DNA of 64,000 bases from Spinellus fusiger (Eukaryota > Mucoromycota > Mucoromycetes > Mucorales > Phycomycetaceae): positions 496,001 through 560,000 of the forward strand of contig JALLLS010000010.1 of assembly GCA_025094145.1 (NCBI GenBank), given 5' to 3'. A program made the translations under genes and the position numbers. Of this stretch, positions 26,579 to 37,863 are shown piece after piece. The notes under the pieces are model-generated. The model did no database searches. It was not told the origin of the DNA and was given only the letters and a program-made list of their open reading frames with translations. Position 1 is the stretch's first letter; each line of letters starts with the position of its first letter.

Positions 26579-28064
26579 ATGGCTGCTTCTTTCCCTCGTA
26601 TGGCGTTGCGTGCTATGAGCACCAGTGTGGCCAAAAAGCCGTAAGCAATTCTCTCTCTCTCTATTATGATCCGTAGGTCCATTGTCTTTATATTTACATG
26701 TCTTTTGTCTTTTTTTGTCTTTTTTTGTCTTCTTTTGTCTTCTTTTGTCACGGTGTTAGCCCAACAGCCATTCTCCTCACCAACATGGGTGGCCCAGAGA
26801 CACTTGACAATGTCCATAGCTTTTTACTCAATCTATTTTCAGACCGCGACCTGATGAAACTGCCCGTCCAGCCTCTCCTATCGAAATGGATTGCCAAAAG
26901 ACGCACACCCAGTATTAAAGAGCAATATGCAAAGATAGGTGGTGGATCTCCTATTCTGTCATGGACACGACAGCAGGGAGAAGCCATGGAAAAGGTATTG
27001 GACGCCATTTCACCCGAGACAGGTAAATGATCCGTCCATGAAGGAATCTATTGCCACACACCAACAACAACACACACACACACACACACTAGGATGGTAC
27101 CTGCACTGTAACTGTAACTAACTGTGGCTGTACTAATAGCACCCCACAAGCACTACATTGCCTTTCGCTATGTGGATCCTTCTACAGACATAGCATTGGC
27201 AGCCATGAAAGAGGACAATGTGAAAAAGGCAGTAGTATTCAGCCAGTACCCACAATACTCCTGCTCTACCACGGGCAGCAGTCTAAATGAATTACACAGA
27301 TGCATCAAGGAAAAGGGAATGGAGGAGTCTGTCGAATGGAGTATTATTGACCGATGGAACACCCACCCAGGATTCATTGATGTAATGTCCCCTCCCCTCC
27401 CGTCTACCCTCAAGAGACGGACACTGACATGGGTGTATTTAGGCCACAGCAGGATTGATTGAGAAGAAGATGAGTGAATACACACCAGAAGAACGCGAGA
27501 GTGCTGTCATTCTCTTCTCTGCCCACTCTCTGCCCATGGCCGTCGTTAACAGAGGAGATCCTTACCCTGCAGAAGTAGCTGCAAGTGTCCAGCATGTGAT
27601 GAAGCGACTGGGCCACAAGAATCCCTACCGTCTTGTATGGCAGTCGCAGGTCGGTCCTTCTGCCTGGCTAGGTCCTCAGACATCCGATGCTATCAAGGGA
27701 TATGCTAAACAAGGAAAGAAGAACCTGGTCCTGGTGCCTATTGCATTCACCAGTGATCATATTGAGACTCTGTTTGAACTGGACATTGAATATGGGGAAT
27801 TGGCTAAAGAGGTACAGTACAGCCATGGGATTCCCTTGTGGGCGTGTGCTTATTAGGAGGGAGTAGGAAGGAATTACTGGCTACAAAAGAGTAGAAGCAC
27901 TCAATGGAAATCAAGTGTTTACAAGAGCCATGGCTGATATTGTGAAAGAGCATTTGGACACCAAGAAGGCAGTGTCTGTTCAATGGCCCCTGCGCTGTCC
28001 AGGCTGTACTTCTGACACATGCCAAGACACTCGGGATTTCTTTACTAGCAGAACATTGGCCTAG
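26579..28064 (+). CDS. HEM15: Ferrochelatase
   Basis: Exons 26579-26640, 26760-27022, 27140-27381, 27443-27811 and 27867-28064 give 377 residues. The enzyme inserts Fe2+ into protoporphyrin IX, the last step of haem synthesis, at the mitochondrial inner membrane. Exon 1 encodes a basic, Ser/Ala-rich mitochondrial presequence ([20 protein letters not shown]). Core motifs follow: [24 protein letters not shown], the catalytic His in [18 protein letters not shown] and the acidic helix [13 protein letters not shown]. The C-terminus keeps CPGCTSDTC, the three-Cys part of the animal/fission-yeast-type [2Fe-2S] site; the Cys in QYSCSTTG is the likely fourth ligand. The last junction uses TAG|GAA at 27866. 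Confidence in the model is high. Confidence 0.95.
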
Positions 28065-28381
28065 CAATAAAACACTTTGGGCAGTGGCTCACCCCCACCA
28101 AAATACAACCAACAAGTAACAAAGACAAGGAGGAGAGTCTATAAAGGAAAAAAATGTCTCCGTCTTCTCCCCTCTTTTCTTTATTATAATTAATATCTAT
28201 CTTTCCCCCCACTGTAAAGAGATCCTTAAATCACATGATAAAGAAGCGTCATCATTGGAGAGAAGTGGGAGGTGTGACTTTGCGACGCGTAAGCCTGAAC
28301 AAGAGAAGGCCTACCTTGGCGCTTCCAAAAAGAAAAAGAAAAAGAAACGTCACTCTTCTACACTCTACACTCTTCTCCACT
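28065..28381. other. Intergenic, ferrochelatase to RPN6
   Basis: About 317 bp of UTR and promoter between two plus-strand genes. AATAAA directly follows the ferrochelatase stop (28066-28071) and is a likely polyadenylation signal. No additional gene is visible. Confidence 0.5.
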
Positions 28382-30231
28382 ATGGCTACACTCTTATCTG
28401 CCTCTTCTCAACAAGCACCCACCGAAAGACTAAGACAGGCAGAAGAATACGGAAAAGGAAACAACCTGGATCAGACTATTGCTATCTACAAGTCTGTTCT
28501 TGCTGAAGTCAGTGATAATGAGGAGACATTGAGAGAGAAGGAACTGGCACTGACTCGTCTGGGAGAGGTGTATCGAGATCTTAAGTAAGTCTTATTCCAA
28601 GTCTCCTTTTCTCTTTCTCTCTTAAATAAAAAAAGTGTTCACAGATGATGATGCGTGTGTATGTACATGTGCATGAGAATAGATTGCCACAGGAACTAGC
28701 AGATATGATTCGTTCGTCTCGTCTGTTCATGTCATCCATTGCCAAAGCAAAGACAGCCAAGCTGAGTAAGTACTGTCTTCTCCACCTCCACCAGGGCACT
28801 CAACATCATTTCCACTCACACTCCATACAGTCCGCACATTGGTCGACTTTTTTAGCGACATACCCAACTGTCTTCCTCTTCAAATTGATGTGTGCAAGGA
28901 GAGCATTGAATGGTGTGTCCAGGAAAAGCGTATCTTCCTGAAGCAGTCTTTGGAAACACGTCTAGTGGCATTGTATCTCGAGAACAAGATGTATCATGAA
29001 TCACTCAACTTGACAGCTCAACTGTTGAAGGAATTGAAGCGATTGGATGATAAGATGATGCTGGTGGAAGTACAGTTATTGGAGAGTCGCGTCTGTCATG
29101 CACTAAGAAACTTCCCCAAAGCAAGAGTAAGCTGCTGCTACTTTCTCTCTCTCTCTATAAATGAATGAATACAAAAAGAACTCAACAAGGCATTGTTTAG
29201 GCTGCTCTGACTTCAGCTCGTACGTCCGCCAATGCCATCTACTGTCCACCTCTGCTGCAGGCTGCTTTAGATATGCAGTCGGGTATTCTTCATGCAGAAG
29301 AAAAAGATTACAAGACAGCCTATTCTTATTTCTTTGAAACCTTTGAGGGATTCTCAAGCCAAGAAGATGCAAAGGCTGTTCTTGCTTTGAAATACATGTT
29401 ACTGTGCAAGATTATGCTTAACTTGGTAAGTTCCTTGGAGAAAGAAAGAAAGAGAGAGAACCCTTTTACTCAGTATAGCTCCATTAGACAGAGGATGTCC
29501 ATTCTATTATTGGTGGCAAAGTGGCACTGCGCTATGCTGGTTCTGAGATTGAGGCAATGAAGACCGTTGCCAATGCACACCAGAACAGAGATCTCCAGGA
29601 GTTTGAGACTGCCTTGGCTACTTATACAGAAGGTAAAGAGCAGTAGACACAAGGACTATGTTTATCTTATACGGGTTAGAATTGAACAATGATCCCATTA
29701 TCCGTTCTCAATTGGCTGCATTGTACGATACTCTGTTGGAGCAGAATCTTGTGCGTATTATTGAACCATTCTCGCGTGTGGAAATATCCCATATTGCAGG
29801 CATGGTGAAGCTGCCTACTCAGCAAGTAGAAGCAAAGTAAGTTATAGGATAAGAGTTCTTTTGGTTGATCCATATGGGGTAGGTTGTCGCAAATGATCTT
29901 GGACAAGGCATTCCATGGTATTCTTGATCAAGGTGCAGGATGTTTGATTATATTTGATGAGCCTGAAGAAGATGTAAGTCACATAAAGAAGCCAACTTGC
30001 AATAGAGGAGTGTATATTCATAGACCAAAAATGTTTATAGAAAACATACGAGTCCGCTATTGAGACACTTAAGCAAGTAGACAAAGTAGTATCAAGTCTG
30101 TACCAAAAGGTAGAGTATATATATATATATGTGTGTGTGTGTATGAGGAATGAAGGTCACTGATGGTGTTTTTTCTTTCTTTTTCTTTTTTTTTTTTTTT
30201 TTTAAAAAAAAAGGCTTCCAACCTGTCATAG
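28382..30231 (+). CDS. RPN6: 26S proteasome lid subunit Rpn6 (PSMD11)
   Basis: Nine exons: 28382-28584, 28683-28765, 28831-29126, 29201-29425, 29488-29632, 29680-29836, 29883-29973, 30041-30109 and 30214-30231. They give 428 residues, the usual family length. Rpn6 clamps the 19S lid to the 20S core and base. TPR-like helices ([53 protein letters not shown]) lead into the PCI domain with its winged helix ([20 protein letters not shown]). The protein ends [13 protein letters not shown]. The final exon is only 18 nt and follows an unusually pure poly-T/poly-A tract. The tandem order after ferrochelatase has no obvious functional meaning. Confidence 0.95.
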
Positions 30232-30673
30232 ACTATTGAATCTTGGAAGACATAGGACGTTATATATATTTATATATATAAATATAAATATAAATATAAA
30301 GAAATCAACAATGGCCCTTTTTGAATGAACTGTTTAAGAAAGTATAGTGATGGGACAAATAGCAGTGGAATACACTAGATAGAGGCGGTGACGATAAGCT
30401 ATTCTCTATGTGAAAGTGAAGTATTTACAGTAGCAATAGAAAAGGTAATGCAATGCAATGCACTGGATTTGGCATATGAAGATTTTAGTTTTATTGTTTA
30501 TACAATCTAGTCGAGTTTAGTCTATCAATATAGCAACAGTACCAGCTGTTGAGATTCTAATTCTAATGTTTGATTCTCTTATGAAAAGAAAAAGGGGCAG
30601 GGAATGAAATGGAATGGGGTAAATGAAGATGGGTGTCTTTCTGTGTTTGTGTTGGAGCGAAAAGAGAGGATAT
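30232..30673. other. Convergent intergenic region RPN6 / thaumatin-like gene
   Basis: Contains a TATATATTTATA and AAATATA simple repeat near 30260-30300, probably within the 3' UTR of RPN6. No coding frame was recognised. Confidence 0.5.
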
Positions 30674-31306
30674 TTAGCAAAGAGTGACAGTGTATCCGCT
30701 TGATTTACAAGAGAACATGGATGTTTTATCATCGGAGGAATAAGCATAGACTTGTGGACAAGCTAATTTTACGGCAGACACATAGGCAGAAGTGGCACAG
30801 TCCTTACATGAACTCTCGCAGGCAATGACGTTGCCATTAGCATCTTTGATTTGAGAGCTGGGAGGACATGTAGGAAGACTTGAACAGTCAGGAATACCAC
30901 AGTTGTAACCAGATCCAGACTTTCCATTGGGAGAAATGGACATTGGGATATTGAACCCGTCCACCAAAGATACATCGTAATAGTCAGATCCATTGGCCCC
31001 ACTCATTAAGAATTCAGCAAGAGAGGCAGGTGCTGATGCATTGCAGTCAGTGGTAGAAGTGCATTCTTTACGGGCCCAGATGCGGCCACCCCAGGTAGAG
31101 GCTACAGAGATATCGGTAGAATCACCCGAAGACAGCTGGATAGCATTACTCTGTGTGGGAGCATCATTGGTCAATTGGTTCACTTGAGCAGAGTAATTAC
31201 AGTTGTTCTTGACAGTAATAGTGACACTGCCAGTGGGAGCAGAGAAGACAGTAGAAACAGTAGAAAGAAGGGTGCTAAGGATAAGGAACTGTTTAGAGAC
31301 AAACAT
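30674..31306 (-). CDS. Thaumatin-like secreted protein
   Basis: Single exon. From the second Met (31306) it encodes 210 residues; an upstream Met at 31324 would add six residues ahead of the signal peptide. The signal peptide is MFVSKQFLILSTLLSTVSTV, with cleavage expected near FSA-PTG. The mature protein starts with the thaumatin-type strand SVTITVKNNCNYSAQV. It contains GGRIWARKECTST, LAEFLMSGANGSDYYDVSLVDGFNIPM and a Cys-rich second half (about 14 cysteines in all) suited to disulphide bonds. The order STWGGRIWAR, then YYDVSLVDGFN, is characteristic of the family. Some members bind or cleave beta-glucans, others resemble antifungal PR-5 proteins; activity cannot be predicted here. A TATA-like element is 123 nt upstream. 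Confidence 0.92.
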   Translation of the reverse strand: MFVSKQFLILSTLLSTVSTVFSAPTGSVTITVKNNCNYSAQVNQLTNDAPTQSNAIQLSSGDSTDISVASTWGGRIWARKECTSTTDCNASAPASLAEFLMSGANGSDYYDVSLVDGFNIPMSISPNGKSGSGYNCGIPDCSSLPTCPPSSQIKDANGNVIACESSCKDCATSAYVSAVKLACPQVYAYSSDDKTSMFSCKSSGYTVTLC

Positions 31307-31428
31307 AATGTGAAAGAAAGACAAAGGAAGGTGTAGGGTACAAGAAGGAGGAGATGAGGTAGAGAGGTAGTAGAAGGATGGAGACTGCTGTAGTGAGATA
31401 CTCTTCTTTTGCTGTGGAAATACTACTG

Positions 31429-31437
31429 TATTTATAG
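31429..31437 (-). promoter_or_regulatory. TATA-box-like element
   Basis: CTATAAATA on the minus strand lies 123 nt upstream of the thaumatin-like ATG. It matches the TATAAATA seen before the other two secreted-protein genes in this window. Confidence 0.4.
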
Positions 31438-34020
31438 AGTGAGTCTTTTCTCCGGCTCAAAATAAATAAGTTTCAACCATTCATCTATTCCAAATACAAC
31501 AGAAACCACACTAGTGTATGTCCAAGGGCAGAGATTTGCCAAGTCCTAGAATCGTTTATATTCTACCAATCACCTTTCAAAAACATACAGTAAGTCCAGT
31601 GATCGAATGGTCTGATGTTTGAAATGTATGTTTTACTTTACCAAAAGATAACAGCAAACAGAACAAACTCAATAGTAGTACCTGGTGATAAGAGCATTGG
31701 ATTCATCTCTTTAGAAGTTCAAGGGGATATGTACAGGCATAAATACTGCTACAAATACTGCTACAAATACCACTACAAATACCACTACAAATACCACTAC
31801 AAATACCACTACAAACAAAAGATGGTATGCTCTGTCAACAGTCATCTGTGTCTAGTTTGGTTTATAGCCTCCAATGGCTCTAGAATAAAAAGAAACATCA
31901 TAATATAAGTGTGAAATACACACTAGCCATTCTATGGTCACCTGTAGGAGTGTTATTGGTGCCTTGAATAATATCAATGAATCCCTCCTGGAACTACACT
32001 GTATCGCAACATCATTGGCCATGAATCAGGCTAAACTTATTCTCTTGGGCACATTTTAATGGCAGTAATTAGGGTGGTCTGTTCATAACTTAAATTCAAC
32101 CTTAATTGATCCATAAATCCACAAATAAAGTAATACAGTGGAGCAGCCTATAGACTACAGATAATAAAAGACAGAAACACAGCACAGCATATAATGACCT
32201 GCATCCATTCCACTTGTGCACCACCCCCTCCCATCATGACTGTAAAGTGATATTCAACTGCCGATAGACTGGCTTGATGTTACCACTACAGTGTTTTATT
32301 TTTAATTTTTAATCCTCATGCATATTCCATTTCTATGCAGAGATATAAAATCTCGCTTCTATTTACATTGGATTTTGTCCTCTTCCAAGATGAACACAAA
32401 ATTAAGACAATGTCCACTATCTGCTGTACTAGGACACTCCAATCACTGGATTTGTTTGTTATTCTTCTGGACTAGTTAAAAGATCTATTGTTTAAGAGAG
32501 AAATACAAGGATTCCTATTCGTATTCTTATTCGTATACCTATTTGTATTAAAAAGAACACGTTGTCGCATAGGACACTCTCCAAGAATAAACACCAGGTT
32601 TGAAAAACAGCCCCCTTTCCTTACTATAAATGAGATCATTTCTATGCCTCTCTTATTTTGAATTGTCCTCAAGACACCTCATGATCCATTCTCATGTAGA
32701 ATACATTGGACATAGAGACAATAAAAGGAAATTCATTGGATTGCCATGAGCATAAATAATAATGAACGGAAATGCACTGTCCATTGTGTATTGTGTATTG
32801 TCCATTGTCCATTGTCCATTGTCCATTGTCCATTGTCTATTCAATGATGATAAAAGCCTTTTATATTATTTATTACTATTACCAGTCATTGAATGAATAA
32901 CTTGATGAATGGACAAATGGCTATTTTCTGTAAGGTGTTCTCTCCTTGAAAATAGAGGATGGAAGGGTTACTTTTCTTTTAGTACAAATCCGTTTCCCGC
33001 TCTTTTATCTTCCATGGTAAATCGAATGGAACAGAATACACTCATCTATCTGTACAGAACACCAAGGAACTGTTGGAAAGTCCATTCATAGGAAGATGTT
33101 TGTACAAGCCAATGATGGAGTAGTGCATGGATTGTAGAAAGGCATCTGTTCAAGGACAGAATCTCTTTCGATGTAGATTGAAATGCACTGATTCAATGGA
33201 TTCCACCCCAGTTTCCAAGGACTCGATAAGTTGAATAAAGTTCATACTGCTGTTATAGAAAGTCGTCGCCCTTTGTTTTATCCTTTCTTTATCTCACCCG
33301 TTCCTTTACCTTTTATGTGGATAAAGTGCGTGTTACTTCCTAGATGGAGATATCTCAAGGCACACAGGAAATGAGTGAGTTTTCCCCATCTTGACTCTTT
33401 AGGGCTTATTAGGTTGGATATGCGTCTACCTACAGACTCTTTCCTATTCTATCTAAAAAGTGCTTTTTTTTTCTCTTTTCTTCTTCTATTTTCTTATCCC
33501 TATCTACTAAGCAGAGGACTCTTTATGAAGAGAGAAAAACAAATAAATAAAAAAGAGGCAGGAAAAAAAAAAGAAATATTTGCCTTTTATCCAACAAGGC
33601 ACTGTTGCTTTGACAATCCACATCCAACCCCAGTAGCAAACTCCATTTCAATTCTAAATGAAAATATCTATAAAATGCAACCCACTGACAAATGACACTG
33701 AATTTCCTATATCTTTATGGACGCGTCTACATTCACTCCAGGGAAGCCTCTTTCTTACGGGAGATGCCTTCCGACCCGACTCACCTGGAGAAAAGGGAAT
33801 GGTAAGAATGGAGACTTATCAGAAGCATACAAAGTACAAGAGAATTGCCCCACTTTTCCATGACTTTACAAGGTGTATCCTAATAGATATGGGCACTGGA
33901 CAAGAATAAGTAATTCTATATAAAAAATAAAAATAAAAAGTTGGCTGGTGTGACCTGGGGCCTGATAGACACACCTACACACCACATCCACACGCCTTTC
34001 TCTATTCATAGCCATAAGAC
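31438..34020. other. Gene-poor region
   Basis: No frame with coding character above about 100 codons. It contains a CACTACAAATAC 12-nt tandem repeat (31742-31813) and a TTGTCCATTG-type repeat (32784-32837). Stretches at about 31920-32300 and 33650-33910 have mixed composition and could be decayed element or gene fragments, but no second copy or domain was recognised. Confidence 0.4.
31742..31813. repeat. 12-nt tandem repeat
   Basis: Six or so copies of a unit like CACTACAAATAC. It opens a plus-strand frame of repeated YKYHYKYH that is an artefact. Confidence 0.8.
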
Positions 34021-34327
34021 ATGGCACGCCACACCACTCTCCTTCTGTCTCTCATTAACAGAGCCAATGGCCACCCACTGATGCGTGGACAGGTGGTAGG
34101 ACGCACAACTCTACTGTTGTTCCCTTATGCATCCTATCTTTAAGAAAGAAAGAAAAAGAACAGCCAATCAGAGACACTACTCTGTTCTAACCTATAAAAG
34201 TGTAGGTAGAATTATAGATAAGACATTGCGCTATTCCTTTGACATTGAGCAGAAATATTTACATAAAAGGGTGGAAGCCATCCAGCCTACCGTAAAAATC
34301 ACCTTTAAATCACTTTTCTTTTTATAA
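34021..34327 (+). CDS. Possible small mitochondrial-type protein
   Basis: Tentative. Exon 1 (34021-34095) begins MARHTTLLLSLINRANGHPL, then MRGQV. A donor GTAGGA and an acceptor AATCAG|AGA join it in phase to exon 2 (34172-34327), which starts RHYSVLTYKSVGRIIDKTLR and ends ITFKSLFFL. The result is 76 residues with a basic, hydroxylated N-terminus typical of mitochondrial import. I know no family for it. The alternative donor GTGGTA three bases earlier also works. The gene ends 80 nt before the polarity-protein start, so it could instead be part of that gene's leader. Confidence 0.4.
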
Positions 34328-34407
34328 GTAAAAAAAAAATACAGGCAAAAAAAAACTTTTCTTCTTCTTCTCTCTCCTCCTTTTCCTTTTATGAAGCCGA
34401 ACGTCTT

Positions 34408-37400
34408 ATGGCTGGCCCCGAGACTGTCTATGCTATTCACAGCTTTGACGCTGAAAATGACGACGAGATTTCATTCTCAATAGGAGAGCCTGTAGTAGTG
34501 CTTCAACGAGATGAAGGCTATGGCGATGGATGGTGGCATGTAAGCTAAACAGGGCCTGAGAAAAGACAGCGTACAAGTAGCTCATTGCCGTCTATTTCTT
34601 CACCAACAATAATAAAAGGGCCGAAATCTACAAGGGCAGATAGGCTTATTTCCTATGAATTATACAGAAAAGAACCCTTCAAAACCACTTCATGAAAAGA
34701 CATTTTCTCCTCATCTACCAACACCTTCCACTTCCACCTCTACTTCCACTTCCACTAAACAGTCTACAGAGTCGCCTGCATTACACTCGACGTCTTCTAT
34801 CAGTTCACAACCCAACATTTCTACTGGACGAGCACAGCCTTCTATCTCTTCCCATGTGTCACTAAGAAATACTCAAAAGATGTTTAGAAATGCCCTTGCT
34901 CATTCTGATCTTGTGGGAGTATCTCCAGAAGATTGGAGTGTAAAGCAGGTAGGAGTATGGCTGGAGGCTATGCAGTTTGGCAATGTGGCAGAGATATTTA
35001 AAGGTACAAATGTCTATTACAGAAAGAGAGATTAATGTCTAATGTCTACTGTCTACTGAAATAGCACAAGAGATTAGTGGCGACATTTTGCTTGAACTGA
35101 CTGTGGAGTCCTTGAAAGAACTGGACATTAACACATTTGGTAAACGATTCAAGATTCATAGTGCCATCCATGCTCTAAGAGAAGAAAGAGACCGCCTGGA
35201 GGTAGGTTCACTGTGCCTGTCTCATGTGTGCCCGACCCATGTGGCTATCAGAACCACCATAGCGGAGGACTTATTGATATGTAGGCCAGGCACGTTTCTT
35301 TCATCCGTGGGCAGACACCACCACGAGCTCATATTAAGGATGGACAGCAGCACTACTCTTATACCAAAAGTATTTCCATGAGCTCGCCTCCTATCCCATA
35401 CACAGACACTAGAAAACATTCCCCTCAACTCTCCTCCAAAATACCAATGAGTGGGATGAATGGAAAAGATACAGATTCCATCTCTACATTGAGTGATAAT
35501 GACTACCGCTATCGTGGGGATCGTCAGGAATCTCTTCTTTCTCTTCATTCATCTTCTGATCAGCGACTGACAAGAGACTATTTGAATGAAAATACCCGTG
35601 GTTGGATTAATGCAACAACCTCTCTTTCTCCTCCTCCTCTTCCTGTTGCTGCTGGTAATAGTAACTGTAATGGTAATGGTAGTAATACTACTGCTACTAT
35701 ACCTGCTACACCTACTACACCTACTACAATTACTACTACTGCCAACAATAATAATACCACAACTACAACTGCTTCCTCTGCTGATATTAGAAGACATCCA
35801 CCCATCACACTCTCTCTGTCTGCACTTCCTTCTCCTCCTCCTCCACCCTCTTCTTCTCCTCCCCTTCCACCCTCTCTGTATTCTCATATGTCTCTCCAGT
35901 CCTTTCCTGTCCAGAGAAAGCCGTAAGTTAAAACCGATTCGTTAAAACTAGTTTGATCCACTGTTCTCTGTAATTGATATGGAGTGCTTTTATAGTCGTT
36001 CAGATTCTATGGGGGCCGGGTTCCTTCCTACTGATAAACCACAGACAGTATTGCCAGTAGACACACGCCATTCTGTGGATAGTGTTCATCAAAGAACACG
36101 GTTTTCAGATGGAAATGTGGCTCCAGACATAGAAGGTTGGCTTTATAAACAAGGAGACAAGTACAAAAAATGGAATAAGCGCTGGTTTGTTCTTAAAGGC
36201 GCCAATCTTTTTTACTTTAAGAGTCCACTGGTAGGTCTTTTATATTCTGCAAATAGAATTCCTGTTGACAAACTGACACCTGTTGGTCTACCTCTGCTTG
36301 TCTATCTAGGATATTCGTATGAAAGGTGTTATTCACCTGCGAGGCTACAAAGTAATGAGCGATGAAACAGTATCCACAGGAAAATATGCCTTCAAAGTGC
36401 AACACGATACAGAGCGCACTTTTTATTTCTACACCAACACCGAAGAAAGCTTCAAGGCATGGTTCAAATGTTTAGTCAAAACTACAATTTCTAGAGATTA
36501 CAAAGGTAAACAACATACACAACTCTATAAATATAAATGATTTTGTTTATCTGATTTGATCTGATCTGATAAAAACATACATACATTTTCTCTTTTAGCA
36601 CCTGTCTTATCTTCTAGTACCATTCCCACTATCAGTCTCGACATGGCACGTCGTATGAAGCCTCGTCCTCCTTCTATGCTGTTGTATGCCAAGAAAAGCA
36701 CAGGCCAACAGAGTTCTATGGAGACCATCACTTCTCCTACCAGTGACATTAGTATATCACAAACACCCCAAACACAACAACCACATACTTCTGCTTTGCC
36801 TCGTAGCTTTACTACTCATGCTTATTCACCTACCCACTCAGACTCCCTCTCGTATCCCACTCCTCCACAGACCCACCCTCGTGCAAAGCTCCGGCCTCGA
36901 TCCCAGTCATGTTCAGACATGTCCCTGAGAACCCAAGACTCGGATCCACCCCTCCACCACCTCCACCATCATCAAAAACAGCAGCAACAGCAACAGCAAC
37001 AGCAACAACATCATCATCAACAACATCATCATCAACAACAACGCATGCCAAGCCCCGAGCTCCTTGGCCTCAAAAGCCTCCAGGACTACTTTAGTGTCTC
37101 CCAACAAGACCCAGATGCTGCCCCCGTCTTGCATTCTCCCAACAACATCCTTGCCACGTCTCCTACCCTGGAGCCCTACCCATTAAAAATCACCCGCACC
37201 TCCATTGATCTCTCTTCAAGCCTTGAACATTTTATGGAAGGATCTCCCAGTTTGCTTCGTCTTCAAGAAGCACGTGAATGGCAGACCTCTGACTTTGTAG
37301 CATGGATCAACCAGACCCTGTGTCAGCATCGACTCAATGACTTGATGGAACTTCGGACGGGTGAGATATTGATTGAATTGCTAGAACGATTGAGTGGTAA

Positions 37401-37863
37401 AGAAGTGGAGCGACTGCCTGTCACCAATACAGGATCCATGAGTATGAACATGCTGGATAGAATTGTTGCTGCCTTTAAATTCATGGGAAGAGAAGGTGTG
37501 GATATGGGATGCTATCATGGAAATGCGGGAGAAGGTGGAGCATCAGCATCAGCACATAGCACTGGAGAAAGCAAGAGTTTTATTCATGGTAGTCATGGTA
37601 GTCATGGTAGTGGTAGTGGTGGTGGTGGTGGTAGTAGTAAAAGTGAAGGGTTTACTATCAAGGATGTGTTTGGTGGGAATGAAGCAAAAATAGTAGAGAT
37701 GCTCAGTGCCATTCGATTGTGGGCAGATAGTTCTCATCTTACCAGTACAAAGAAGGCCAGTGGAGGCACATTTGGTGCCAAAGGAGATCGTGATGATCTA
37801 AGAACATGGGGTGACCAGGACGATGAAGTGGAAAATATCAATTCTAATGTTCTTCATGACTAA
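34408..37863 (+). CDS. Boi/Pob1-like polarity protein with SH3-SAM-PH-CH domains
   Basis: Seven exons: 34408-34539, 34619-35003, 35065-35201, 35285-35922, 35996-36230, 36310-36505 and 36599-37863. They give 995 residues. Yeast Boi1/2 and fission-yeast Pob1 act at growth sites in exocytosis with Cdc42 and formin. The SH3 domain is residues about 6-58 (YAIHSFDAENDDEISF, GDGWWHGRN). SAM is about 149-217 (WSVKQVGVWLEAMQFGNVAE). Then comes a Ser/Pro/Thr-rich linker, and a PH domain at about 473-575 (GWLYKQGDKYKKWNKRWFVL). A Gln/His run follows, then a C-terminal calponin-homology-like domain at about 797-945 (REWQTSDFVAWINQTLCQHR, GEILIELLERLSGKEV). The CH-like region is interrupted by a Gly/Ser/His insertion. 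Known Boi and Pob1 proteins lack the CH part. The start of exon 4 is uncertain (35285 or a later acceptor). Confidence 0.88.

Noticed and set aside
35549..35887. Arg/Gly-rich and Leu-rich frames opposite or beside the polarity-protein linker
   Set aside because: They are shadows of the Ser/Pro/Thr-rich low-complexity linker of exon 4.
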